Source: an uncultured Treponema sp. (GTDB taxonomy: Bacteria > Spirochaetota > Spirochaetia > Treponematales > Treponemataceae). Taken from it: a DNA stretch of 22,012 nt. The notes under the pieces were generated by a model. That model searched no databases. It saw only the letters and a program-made list of their open reading frames with translations, and was not told the origin of the DNA. Made by a program: the position numbers and the translations under genes. Position 1 is the first letter of the stretch; every line of letters starts with the position of its first letter. Shown here in pieces: positions 14,814-21,719 of the stretch. The DNA lies in NCBI GenBank assembly GCA_937877515.1, contig CALFIX010000006.1, positions 1 through 22,012 on the forward strand, written 5' to 3'.

Positions 14814-15459
14814 GCTTTTTCTCCACAACATCAAATGTTTTAGATACAACCCAGTTCATAATAAAATAGAACACTCCGGCTATAAAAAGAGGCATTACGC
14901 TTACTAAGCGGCCGCTCTGAGTCTGCGCAACATGAAAAAGTTCTGCAACACCTAAAACCTGCACTAAAGCAGTGTCTTTTACAAGAGTAATAACCTCATT
15001 ACCCATTGCAGGAATTATTCTTTTTACAACCTGAGGTACAACAATTCTAAAGAATGTTTGACTTTTTGTAAAACCTAAAACCTTACTGGCCTCATACTGC
15101 CCCACAGCAATTGACTGAATTCCCCCGCGATAAATTTCTGCAAAATAGCAGGCATAATTTATTACCATTGCAACAATAGCTGCAGTAAAACGACTTAAAC
15201 CGTGCCCAAAAATATATGGAGGTGCAAAATAAACAAAAATCAGCTGGAGCATTAAAGGAGTTCCTCTAATGATAAGCATAAAAACATTTGTAACCCAAGA
15301 AAGAATTTTTAAGCGGCTCATTCTTCCACAAGCTATAATCAATGCAAGCGGAAGTGAAAGAAGTAAGGTTAAAAAGAAAACTTCTAAGCTAACACCAGTA
15401 CTTTTTAACATGGTCAAAAGAAGTTTACCCATTTGAATTTTTGAAAAATAAGAAATCAT
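14797..15459 (-). CDS. polar amino-acid ABC transporter, permease
   Basis: A 220-residue inner-membrane permease of the His/Glu/Gln/Arg (HisM/ArtQ) family. About five membrane helices are visible, the first at about 22-45 (VSLEVFFLTLLLSLPLALII). The cytoplasmic EAA loop that contacts the ATPase is GQYEASKVLGFTKSQTF followed by IVVPQ (about 128-150). NEVITLVKDTALV after it is typical of the family. Only one permease is present, so it would act as a homodimer. It has no clear Shine-Dalgarno sequence and lies 84 bases after the binding-protein gene, behind a strong hairpin, so it is probably made in lower amount. Confidence 0.92.
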   Translation of the reverse strand: MISYFSKIQMGKLLLTMLKSTGVSLEVFFLTLLLSLPLALIIACGRMSRLKILSWVTNVFMLIIRGTPLMLQLIFVYFAPPYIFGHGLSRFTAAIVAMVINYACYFAEIYRGGIQSIAVGQYEASKVLGFTKSQTFFRIVVPQVVKRIIPAMGNEVITLVKDTALVQVLGVAELFHVAQTQSGRLVSVMPLFIAGVFYFIMNWVVSKTFDVVEKKLDYYK

Positions 15460-15488
15460 ATTTTACTAATAAAAATATTTTATAAATT

Positions 15489-15523
15489 AAAAGACACCTG
15501 CAGTAAAACTACAGGCATCTTTT
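15489..15523 (-). terminator. hairpin/attenuator between binding protein and permease genes
   Basis: On the minus strand AAAAGATGCCTGTAG pairs with CTGCAGGTGTCTTTT (15 pairs, with G-U pairs) and is followed by an AT-rich tail. Such stems after the binding-protein gene usually let only part of transcription go on and protect the upstream mRNA, giving an excess of binding protein. Confidence 0.7.
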
Positions 15524-15543
15524 ATATTTTGCTAAAAAGTATT

Positions 15544-16314
15544 TTACTTTCCGATTACGGATTTATTTTCGCCAAACCACTTTTCACTTATAGAAGCAGC
15601 AGTTCCGTCTGCCTCCATTTCCAGTAAAGAGGTCCAAACCAAGTCACGAAGTTCTGTATTACTCTTTTTAAAGGCAATGCCATATTCCTCCGGAGCTAAA
15701 CTTTCAGAAAGAATTACAAAATCGCGGCCGCTTTGAGCAATGTTATATGATGCAACAACTTCGTCCATGACAACTGCATCTAAATTACCAATCTGTAAAT
15801 CGTTAAGAGCCGTAATGTTTTCGCTAAACTCAACAATCTCTTTAAGGCTATCCTTAAATTCTACAGCTGCATCTACAGCCTCCTGTGCAGAAGAGCCTGC
15901 CTGAATACCTACAACACAACCTGCAATGTCAGAAAGTTTAGAAAAGCCGCTGTCACCCCGAACGACAACAACCTGAGCATTATCAAGATAGGCAGGAGTA
16001 CAAGCCATAGCTTCTTTACGTTCATCAGTCATTGTAAAGCCGTTCCAGATGCAGTCAATTTTACCGGTGTTAAGCTCCTGTTCTTTTGCACTCCAGTCAA
16101 TAGGCTGACATTTTAAAGTCTTTCCTAAGCGAGAACAGACTTCCCGTGCAAGATCTATATCATAACCAACTATTACGTTATCTGCATCTCTAAAACCTAA
16201 CGGAGGAAAAGAGTCATCCAAACCTAAAACAAATTCATTTGAATTCTTTTTAGAACAACCTGCAAGTGCAACCACACTTAATAAAGCCAAAGCAATTTTA
16301 AAAATCTTTTTCAT
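15544..16314 (-). CDS. polar amino-acid ABC transporter, substrate-binding lipoprotein
   Basis: A 256-residue extracytoplasmic binding protein of the SBP_bac_3 family. The signal peptide ends in the lipobox LAGC, with Cys20 lipidated. The two lobes are visible: FVLGLDDSFPPLGFRD, then IVGYDIDLAREVCSRLG, WNGFTMTDERKE (which carries the Arg that usually holds the ligand carboxylate), VGIQAGSSAQEAVD and LDAVVMDEVV with the Asp that usually binds the amino group. The ligand cannot be told from sequence; next to argH and with ArgR in the region, arginine, ornithine or citrulline are reasonable guesses, but cystine or glutamine are not excluded. It starts 14 bases after the DtxR-type regulator gene. 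Confidence 0.92.
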   Translation of the reverse strand: MKKIFKIALALLSVVALAGCSKKNSNEFVLGLDDSFPPLGFRDADNVIVGYDIDLAREVCSRLGKTLKCQPIDWSAKEQELNTGKIDCIWNGFTMTDERKEAMACTPAYLDNAQVVVVRGDSGFSKLSDIAGCVVGIQAGSSAQEAVDAAVEFKDSLKEIVEFSENITALNDLQIGNLDAVVMDEVVASYNIAQSGRDFVILSESLAPEEYGIAFKKSNTELRDLVWTSLLEMEADGTAASISEKWFGENKSVIGK

Positions 16315-16328
16315 TTTACTTACCCCGT

Positions 16329-16703
16329 TTAAGAATTTTCTTTCATCCAGCGCTCAATACCACGCTTTATATCATCATCAATATCATGCTCAATTTTACA
16401 AGCATTTTCTTCTGCCTGTTCCTCAGGAACACCAGTAATTTTTTGTAGAAATGCAGTCAGAAGAACATGACGACTATAAACTTCTTCGGCACGTGCCAAA
16501 CCTTTTTCTGTTAGTTCAAGAGAACCAATATTTCCAACTTCAACATAACCATTTTCTTCCAAGATGCTCATAGCACGACTTACACTTGGTTTAGAAACAT
16601 TCAGTTTTTTTGCAACATCAACAGAACGAGCAACTCCATTTTCATTTTTTAGTCTGAGAATTGCTTCCAGGTAGTCTTCTCCTGATTCATGAATTTCTGA
16701 CAT
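16329..16703 (-). CDS. DtxR/MntR-family metal-dependent transcriptional regulator
   Basis: A 124-residue metal-responsive repressor with winged helix (VARSVDVAKKLNVSKPSVSR, 24-43) and dimerisation/metal-binding domain, without the SH3 domain of DtxR. The chain aligns to DtxR numbering without gaps at key points: Asp10, Glu13, His79, Cys102, Glu105 and His106. Asp10 is the choice of Mn-responsive MntR, while Cys102 is that of Fe-responsive DtxR, so the metal cannot be guessed. AAAGGAAAG precedes ATG 16703. It is the first gene of an operon with the amino-acid transporter and argH, which is unusual for this family; most relatives lie beside metal transporters. Confidence 0.88.
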   Translation of the reverse strand: MSEIHESGEDYLEAILRLKNENGVARSVDVAKKLNVSKPSVSRAMSILEENGYVEVGNIGSLELTEKGLARAEEVYSRHVLLTAFLQKITGVPEEQAEENACKIEHDIDDDIKRGIERWMKENS

Positions 16704-16728
16704 TTTTTCTTTCCTTTGAACGGCAATT

Positions 16729-16757
16729 TTTATATTTTGAATTGTTTTTTACAACAA
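16729..16757 (-). promoter_or_regulatory. promoter of the regulator-transporter-argH operon
   Basis: On the minus strand TTGTTG (16757-16752), a 17-base spacer and TATAAA (16734-16729) lie 25 bases before the ATG. The spacer contains a 14-base stretch (16738-16751) ending in AATTCA that matches the ARG-box consensus at 11 of 14 positions, mainly in one half-site, too weak to call an operator. Confidence 0.5.
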
Positions 16758-16775
16758 AACAAAAATCCACAGCTT

Positions 16776-16840
16776 AATCCGGCTTTGCGGGGTTTCATTC
16801 CTTCGGAACGCGGCTTAACGCCACGCCCCTACAATCCGGC
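16776..16840. repeat. small structured element flanked by 8-bp direct repeats
   Basis: AATCCGGC occurs at 16776-16783 and 16833-16840. Between them is a GC-rich 49-base core unlike the AT-rich spacers nearby. On either strand it can fold with an outer GGGG/CCCC stem (16789-16792, 16826-16829) and two inner hairpins, TTCC-TTC-GGAA and GGC-TTAAC-GCC. The direct repeats could be a target-site duplication of a small palindromic mobile element or chance. Confidence 0.45.
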
Positions 16841-16859
16841 CTCATGCACCTCACATCAG

Positions 16860-17015
16860 TCTTCACGCATGTTGATAATCTGATTGTATATTGGCTTTCC
16901 ACCGGGAACCCACGACAGTAGCAAGTGCGTACTGTCGTGCAAAGCTTTTACCATCATACCCTATTCTTCACGCATGTTGATAATCTGATTGTATATTGGC
17001 TTTCCACCGGGAACC
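16860..17015. repeat. duplicated 3' end of ilvB (two 51-bp identical copies)
   Basis: Positions 16860-16910 and 16965-17015 are identical over 51 bases. The right copy encodes the last 16-17 codons of ilvB; the left copy lies past the ilvB stop and still reads PGGKPIYNQIINMRED followed by a stop. The 54 bases between the copies hold a perfect hairpin (16911-16939). Confidence 0.95.
16911..16939. repeat. perfect 10-bp inverted repeat between the ilvB end copies
   Basis: CACGACAGTA (16911-16920) and TACTGTCGTG (16930-16939) pair perfectly round a 9-base loop. No T run follows on the minus strand, so it is not a typical terminator of ilvB. It abuts the left copy of the duplicated ilvB end directly. 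Confidence 0.8.
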
Positions 17016-18685
17016 ATAGGCAATACCAGCTCATCAATATCAACTTTTGCATCAATAACGCAAGGTTTATGACTTTCAAAAGCCGTCTTAAACACTTTCT
17101 TAAACTCATCAATATTTTGAGCGCGATAACCATCAAGTCCGTAAGCTTCAGCAAGCTTAACCCAATCAGGACCAAAGTCTAAAGTTGTTGCACTGTATCG
17201 CTTTCCATAGAAAAGTTTTTGCCATAAGCGAACATTTCCTAAAGTTCCATTGTTAACAACAACAATTACCAGCGGAAGGTTATAGTGCTGAATAGTTGCA
17301 AGTTCATTACAGTTCATTCTAAAAGAACCATCTCCTGCAATATGAACAACACGAGCTTCAGGCAGTGCAAACTGTGCCCCCATTGCAGCCCCTGTTCCAA
17401 AGCCCATGGTACCAAGACCGCCACTTGTCAGGAAAGTACGTTTCTTTTCAAATGGATAATGCTGAGCCGTCCACATCTGATGTTCGCCAACTTCAGTGGT
17501 AATAATTGCATCATCACCTGCAATATCATGAATTGCTTCACACAAAGCCTTTGGATTTATAGAATCCTTCGGTTCAACTGAATAAATACGCGGAACATCT
17601 TTTTTCCATTCATTTATGCTTTCAAACCATTCTGCATGTTTTCGTTCGTCAACAAGAGGAAGAAGACGAGTAAGAATTGCTTTAACGTCTCCAATAAGGC
17701 TTCCTGCAACAGGAATATTTTTGTTTATTTCTGCAGGGTCAATATCAATATGGAACACCTTACTGTTCTGGGCAAAACGGCTTGCGTCAGAAATTACACG
17801 GTCAGAAAAGCGAGCACCTAAGGCGATAAGCAGGTCACTTTCTGTAACTGCCATATTACTTGCTTTTGTTCCGTGCATACCAACCATACCAAGACAAAGA
17901 GGACTAGAAGACGGGAACGAGGCACGTGCCATAAGGCTTTCTGTTACAGGAATATCTGCTTTTGTTGCAAAAGTTAAAAGTTCTTCTTCTGCACCGCTTA
18001 TTGTAATACCTCCGCCCACGTAAAGCACAGGACGTTCTGCTTCGTTAATAAGACGGGCTGCTTCTTTTATTTCTTCGTCCGTTGGAACAGATGCATTTAA
18101 AACACGCTTCATGTTTACACGCTCTGCACTTTCAAAACGCAAAGCAAGCTGTTCTTTTGTAAGAGGCTCAAAATCTACTTCTGCTGCAGTAACTTCTTTT
18201 GGAATATCTATTAAAACTGGTCCCGGACGACCGCTCTTTGCAATTGCAAAAGCTTCACGAATAACATCTGCAAGCTCAGAAACATTACGAACCATAAAAT
18301 TATGCTTTGTAATAGGCATTGTAACGCCGGTAATATCTATTTCCTGAAAGCTGTCTTTTCCAAGTAAAGGTGTTGCTACGTTGCATGTAATTGCAACTAT
18401 TGGGCTTGAATCCATGTATGCTGTTGCAATACCAGTAACAAGGTTTGTAGCACCCGGGCCACTTGTTGCAAACACAACGCCAACTTTTCCTGTAGCACGT
18501 GCATAACCGTCTGCTGCGTGGCTTGCACCCTGTTCGTGTGCCGTTAAAATATGACGAATTCTATCTTGATTTTTATAAAGTTCATCGTAAATGTTTAAGA
18601 TTGCTCCACCAGGGTATCCAAAAATTGTGTCTACGCCCTGCTCTACAAGACATTCAATTACAACTCTAGAGCCGTTGATTCTCAT
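16961..18685 (-). CDS. ilvB: acetolactate synthase large (catalytic) subunit
   Basis: Thiamine-diphosphate enzyme that joins two pyruvates (or pyruvate and 2-oxobutyrate), the first common step of valine, leucine and isoleucine synthesis. The 574-residue length is normal. Glu51 in AHEQGASHAADGYA activates the cofactor; SGPGATNLVTGIATAY follows at 75-90; the FAD/middle domain has HIDIDPAEI (312-320); and the ThDP-Mg motif runs from GDGS (451) to NN (478-479). Trp488 matches the residue known from herbicide resistance. A strong AAGGAAAG precedes ATG 18685. The regulatory subunit gene ilvN, often next in line, is absent; after the stop there are only repeats. A possible promoter is TTGTAA-N17-TAAACT about 50 bases upstream. 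Confidence 0.95.
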   Translation of the reverse strand: MRINGSRVVIECLVEQGVDTIFGYPGGAILNIYDELYKNQDRIRHILTAHEQGASHAADGYARATGKVGVVFATSGPGATNLVTGIATAYMDSSPIVAITCNVATPLLGKDSFQEIDITGVTMPITKHNFMVRNVSELADVIREAFAIAKSGRPGPVLIDIPKEVTAAEVDFEPLTKEQLALRFESAERVNMKRVLNASVPTDEEIKEAARLINEAERPVLYVGGGITISGAEEELLTFATKADIPVTESLMARASFPSSSPLCLGMVGMHGTKASNMAVTESDLLIALGARFSDRVISDASRFAQNSKVFHIDIDPAEINKNIPVAGSLIGDVKAILTRLLPLVDERKHAEWFESINEWKKDVPRIYSVEPKDSINPKALCEAIHDIAGDDAIITTEVGEHQMWTAQHYPFEKKRTFLTSGGLGTMGFGTGAAMGAQFALPEARVVHIAGDGSFRMNCNELATIQHYNLPLVIVVVNNGTLGNVRLWQKLFYGKRYSATTLDFGPDWVKLAEAYGLDGYRAQNIDEFKKVFKTAFESHKPCVIDAKVDIDELVLPMVPGGKPIYNQIINMREE

Positions 18686-18764
18686 AATTCTTTCCTTTTT
18701 TTGATTAGTTAGTTTTATGCAACTTCTGTTAGTTTACTGTTTTTATAATAAGTTTACAAGGTAA

Positions 18765-18791
18765 AACAGCCCCGCACAAAGCAAGGCTGTT
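18765..18791 (-). terminator. hairpin between ilvD and ilvB (partial terminator)
   Basis: On the minus strand AACAGCC / GGCTGTT, extended by TTGC/GCGG, gives an 11-pair stem with a 5-base loop. Only a short TTTT... tract follows, so readthrough from ilvD to ilvB is likely. Confidence 0.6.
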
Positions 18792-18805
18792 CTCTTATAT
18801 ATTAA

Positions 18806-20497
18806 TTACTGTAAGATGGCGCCTTTGTCAGCAGAACTTACCAACTTAGCATAGCGGGCAAGGTAACCTTTCTTTACCTTTGGTTCTGGAGCAACCCACT
18901 TTGCTTTGCGCTTAGCAAGTTCTTCATCACTTACTTCAAGAGTAATCTTGTAGTTATTGATGTCGAGGGTAATCTTGTCGCCTTCTTCTACAAGTGCAAT
19001 AGGTCCGCCATCAGCTGCCTCTGGAGAACAGTGGCCTAAAGAAGCCCCACGGGTAGCACCACTAAAGCGTCCGTCAGTAATTAAAGCAACCTGCTTATCC
19101 AGGCCCTGTCCTGCAAGAGCTGCTGTTACAGCAAGCATTTCCCTCATACCAGGTCCTCCCTTAGGTCCTTCGTATCGAATAACTACAACGTCACCAGGGT
19201 TAATCTTACGGTTTTGAACAGCTTTCATTGCTTCACTTTCGTCATTAAAAACTCTGGCAGGTCCTGTATGCTTCATAAGTTCCGGGGCACAGGCACTGCG
19301 CTTTACAACAGTTCCGTTTGGAGCAAGGTTTCCAAAAAGAACTGCAATTCCGCCAGTCTGGCTAAACGGATTTTCTATTGGGCGTAAAATTTCTGGGTTT
19401 CTGTTTTTTGCACCTTTTATGTTTTCTGCAATAGTTTTACCTGTTGCAGTAATTAAATCTGTTTTTATAAGATTTTTCTTTGCAAGTTCTGCAAGAACAG
19501 CCTGAACACCACCTGCATCATTTAATTCACAGATAAAGGTGTGTCCTGCAGGGGCTAAGTGGCAGAGGTTAGGAGTGCGCTCAGAAATTTCATTTACTTC
19601 ATGAAGGTCAAGAGAAAGACCTGCTTCGTGCATAATTGCCGGAACGTGAAGCATTGTGTTACTTGAGCAGCCTAATGCCATATCTGCGGCAAGTGCGTTT
19701 TTAAAGCTGTCTGCTGTCATCATCTGGCGGGCGGTAATTCCCTTGTTGTAGAGGTTCATTACTGCCATGCCAGCGTGCTTTGCAAGTGCCAAACGAGCAC
19801 CTGTTGTAGCCGGAATTGTTCCGTTACCAGGAAGACCTAAACCTAAAACTTCTGTTAAACAGTTCATAGAGTTTGCAGTAAACATACCAGAACATGAACC
19901 GCAACCCGGGCATGCAACTTTTTCCATTTCACAAAGCTGAGCCTCAGAAATTTTTCCGGAAGCAACTGCACCAACTCCTTCAAACATATCTGTTAAAGAA
20001 AGATTTTTATCGCTATAAGGGTTACCTTCTTCGTGGCTTGGTAAGTGGCCAGGCATCATTGCTCCACCAGAAACAAACACTGTAGGCAAGTCTAAGCGAG
20101 CAGCTGCCATAAGCATACCTGGAACAATTTTGTCGCAGTTAGGAATCATAACAAGAGCGTCAAACTGATGTGCAGTTGCAACACATTCTACGCTGTCTGC
20201 AATAAGTTCGCGGGTAACAAGAGAATACTTCATTCCCTCGTGGCCCATTGCAATACCATCACATACACCAATTGCAGGAAATTCAATAGGAGTTCCGCCT
20301 GCCATACGGATTCCAGCTTTTACAGCATCCGCAATTTTATCTAGTTCAAAATGACCTGGAATAATTTCATTCTTTGCACAGCAGACACCTACTAAAGGGA
20401 GGGCAAGTTCTTCGTCAGTATAGCCCATCGCATAAAAAAGAGAGCGGTGGGGAGCTCTTGCAATACCTTTTGTTGCATTATCACTTCGTTTTGCCAT
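18806..20497 (-). CDS. ilvD: dihydroxy-acid dehydratase
   Basis: Iron-sulfur enzyme that dehydrates 2,3-dihydroxy acids to 2-oxo acids, the third step of branched-chain amino-acid synthesis. The protein has 563 residues from ATG 20497, which lies 6 bases after GAGGTG; an upstream start at 20506 would run into that site. Cluster ligands are expected at Cys121 (NCDKIVPGM) and Cys202 (CPGCGSCSGMFTANSMNC), with a further Cys in VGVCCAKNE near 39-40. GRFSGATRG and GPKGGPGMREM in the C-terminal half are typical IlvD/Edd-family motifs. The gene is divergent from the ECF gene. No T-box or leader peptide is visible in its short leader, so control is probably by a protein or at the promoter. Confidence 0.96.
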   Translation of the reverse strand: MAKRSDNATKGIARAPHRSLFYAMGYTDEELALPLVGVCCAKNEIIPGHFELDKIADAVKAGIRMAGGTPIEFPAIGVCDGIAMGHEGMKYSLVTRELIADSVECVATAHQFDALVMIPNCDKIVPGMLMAAARLDLPTVFVSGGAMMPGHLPSHEEGNPYSDKNLSLTDMFEGVGAVASGKISEAQLCEMEKVACPGCGSCSGMFTANSMNCLTEVLGLGLPGNGTIPATTGARLALAKHAGMAVMNLYNKGITARQMMTADSFKNALAADMALGCSSNTMLHVPAIMHEAGLSLDLHEVNEISERTPNLCHLAPAGHTFICELNDAGGVQAVLAELAKKNLIKTDLITATGKTIAENIKGAKNRNPEILRPIENPFSQTGGIAVLFGNLAPNGTVVKRSACAPELMKHTGPARVFNDESEAMKAVQNRKINPGDVVVIRYEGPKGGPGMREMLAVTAALAGQGLDKQVALITDGRFSGATRGASLGHCSPEAADGGPIALVEEGDKITLDINNYKITLEVSDEELAKRKAKWVAPEPKVKKGYLARYAKLVSSADKGAILQ

Positions 20498-20631
20498 AAA
20501 AAACACCTCAATTTATAGAAACATTTCGTGCATTTTATCACTTACGCACTCTTAAGTCTATGAAGTTTTTAAATATAATAAAGAATCTTTAGGCAAATTG
20601 AATGTTTAAATACAAAAAAAATGCATATTGA

Positions 20632-20660
20632 TTGACCCTTAAAGAAAAAGAAATTAATAT
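20632..20660 (+). promoter_or_regulatory. promoter of the ECF S-component gene (leaderless type)
   Basis: TTGACC (20632-20637), a 17-base spacer and TAATAT (20655-20660) lie only 6 bases before ATG 20667, so transcription should start at or next to the start codon. There is no Shine-Dalgarno sequence. The rest of the divergent spacer (20510-20631) is AT-rich and holds no riboswitch-like structure that I can see. Confidence 0.6.
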
Positions 20661-20666
20661 AACACT

Positions 20667-21245
20667 ATGGCACGAATTTCTAAAGAAATTGAAAAACAGT
20701 TTACACTAATTTTAATAGGGGTTGCATTATTTGCAGTTTTTACAAAGGTGCAAATTCCAATAGACTTTGTTCCATCTGTTTATATTGAATTTAGAACTGC
20801 CATTCTTGCTTTCATGTCAGCTCTTGCAGGTCCACTCCCCGGCACAATAATAGGCATTGCGGGACACCTTATCTCTGACACAATTTTTCTGCAAAAAACT
20901 TCATGGGGATGGGTTATAGGGGAAGGATTTTTTGGACTTTTTGTAGGCTTTTTTTATAAGGCTTATAGAGTTTGGGAAGGAGACTTTACAATAATTCGCT
21001 TTGTAGTTTTTAACGCAGTACAGATTGTTGCAAATGCAGTTTCATGGCTTTTAATAGCCCCTCTAATAAGTATTTATTTTTTTAACGACACTTTAAACGA
21101 AGCATTCGTCGAAGGCTGCACAGCCTGCATTGCAAACACTGTAACAGTTACATTTGTTTCAAGTCTTTTATGCTTAATAGTCTCCTTAGTTAGAAAAAGA
21201 ATGATTTATAGAGAATCAGAATCCCCAACAGAAGAAAACTTCTAA
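20667..21245 (+). CDS. ECF-type transporter S component (UPF0397/PF07155-like)
   Basis: A 192-residue membrane protein, probably the substrate-binding S subunit of an energy-coupling-factor vitamin transporter. It has about five to six hydrophobic helices. The pattern KVQIPIDFVPSVYIEFRTAILAFMSAL, LAGPLPGTIIGIAGHLISD and SWGWVIGEGFFGLFVGFFY (each a part of the N-terminal half) matches the family once named DUF1393/UPF0397, described as riboflavin-type S components. The vitamin cannot be told. No ATPase or T-subunit gene is next to it, so it would share a common module coded elsewhere. The C-terminus is a short charged tail. It is monocistronic. Confidence 0.8.
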   Translation: MARISKEIEKQFTLILIGVALFAVFTKVQIPIDFVPSVYIEFRTAILAFMSALAGPLPGTIIGIAGHLISDTIFLQKTSWGWVIGEGFFGLFVGFFYKAYRVWEGDFTIIRFVVFNAVQIVANAVSWLLIAPLISIYFFNDTLNEAFVEGCTACIANTVTVTFVSSLLCLIVSLVRKRMIYRESESPTEENF

Positions 21246-21274
21246 AATATTTTTGAATTTATTAAAAACTTCTA

Positions 21275-21303
21275 TTGACAAATTTTATAATTTTTTATAA
21301 TAT
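21275..21303 (+). promoter_or_regulatory. promoter of tRNA-Asn
   Basis: A full consensus TTGACA (21275-21280) is followed at 17 bases by TAATAT (21298-21303); an overlapping TATAAT is at 21296-21301 with 15-base spacing. The tRNA starts 29 bases further, after a small GAGC-ACT-GCTC hairpin. Confidence 0.75.
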
Positions 21304-21332
21304 CACGTTACATTTTGAGCACTGCTCTTAAT

Positions 21333-21405
21333 GCTCCCTTAGCTCAGTCGGTAGAGCAACGGACTGTTAATCCGTGTGTCGCTGGTTCAAACCCAGCAGG
21401 GGGCG
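21333..21405 (+). tRNA. tRNA-Asn (anticodon GUU)
   Basis: A 73-nt cloverleaf. The acceptor stem GCTCCCT / AGGGGGC (one T-G pair) lies at 21333-21339 and 21398-21404, with discriminator G at 21405. The D arm is AGCTCAGTCGGTAGAGC, the anticodon loop CTGTTAA with GTT at 21366-21368, and the T arm CTGG-TTCAAAC-CCAG. CCA is not encoded. Confidence 0.97.
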
Positions 21406-21408
21406 ACT

Positions 21409-21441
21409 AAAAGGTTCTCTTTGACTAGAGAACCTTTTTTT
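21409..21441 (+). terminator. terminator of tRNA-Asn
   Basis: AAAAGGTTCTCT / AGAGAACCTTTT (12 pairs, 6-base loop) is followed by a T run, 4 bases after the tRNA. Confidence 0.92.
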
Positions 21442-21479
21442 GTTTTAAACTGAGTTTACTATTTAACATAATTATACAA

Positions 21480-21559
21480 GCTGGGTTTGAAGCCGCAGTG
21501 AGCGCCGACCAAGCGGGAGGAACAAGCGAACGAAGGCAGGCCCTCAGGGCAAACCCAGC
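21480..21559. repeat. 80-bp element with 10-bp inverted ends, copy A
   Basis: Begins GCTGGGTTTG and ends CAAACCCAGC, a perfect 10-bp inverted repeat that is also the T-arm sequence of tRNA-Asn. The inside is GC-rich, with an inner hairpin GCCC-TCA-GGGC at 21540-21550. Confidence 0.85.
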
Positions 21560-21570
21560 AGGGGGCGACT

Positions 21571-21602
21571 AAAAGGTTCTCTTTAATTAGAGAACCTTTT
21601 TT
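21571..21602 (+). terminator. second copy of the tRNA-Asn terminator
   Basis: The same 12-pair stem AAAAGGTTCTCT / AGAGAACCTTTT with loop TTAATT (instead of TTGACT) and a following T run. There is no complete tRNA before it, only the copied 3' end. Confidence 0.85.
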
Positions 21603-21639
21603 ATTTTAAACAAAAGACAATATTTAACTTAAACATACA

Positions 21640-21719
21640 GCTGGGTTTGAAGCCGCAGTGAGCGCCGACCAGGCGGGACGAACAAGCGAACGAAGGCAGG
21701 CCTGAAAGGCAAACCCTGC
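21640..21719. repeat. 80-bp element with inverted ends, copy B
   Basis: The same length as copy A and over 85% alike by eye. It ends in CAAACCCTGC, one mismatch to its left end. Its inner hairpin is GCCT-GAA-AGGC (21700-21710), a compensated pair change against copy A. Confidence 0.85.

Noticed and set aside
14814..14849. Longer ABC ATPase from ATG 14849 or 14831
   Set aside because: GGAG is placed 7 bases before TTG 14813, and the extra residues fit no ATPase of this family; not fully excluded.
16738..16751. ARG box in the promoter of the transporter-argH operon
   Set aside because: Only 11 of 14 positions match, mostly in one half; chance is likely in such AT-rich sequence.
17616..18023. 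A 135-codon frame antisense to ilvB
   Set aside because: It is a shadow of the ilvB reading frame, with no ribosome binding site or known domain.
18686..18764. T-box or leader-peptide attenuator before ilvB
   Set aside because: No T-box sequence, no run of Leu/Ile/Val codons, and the leader is too short.
20510..20666. FMN, TPP or other vitamin riboswitch before the ECF S gene
   Set aside because: The spacer is AT-rich without the conserved helices, and the promoter abuts the start codon.
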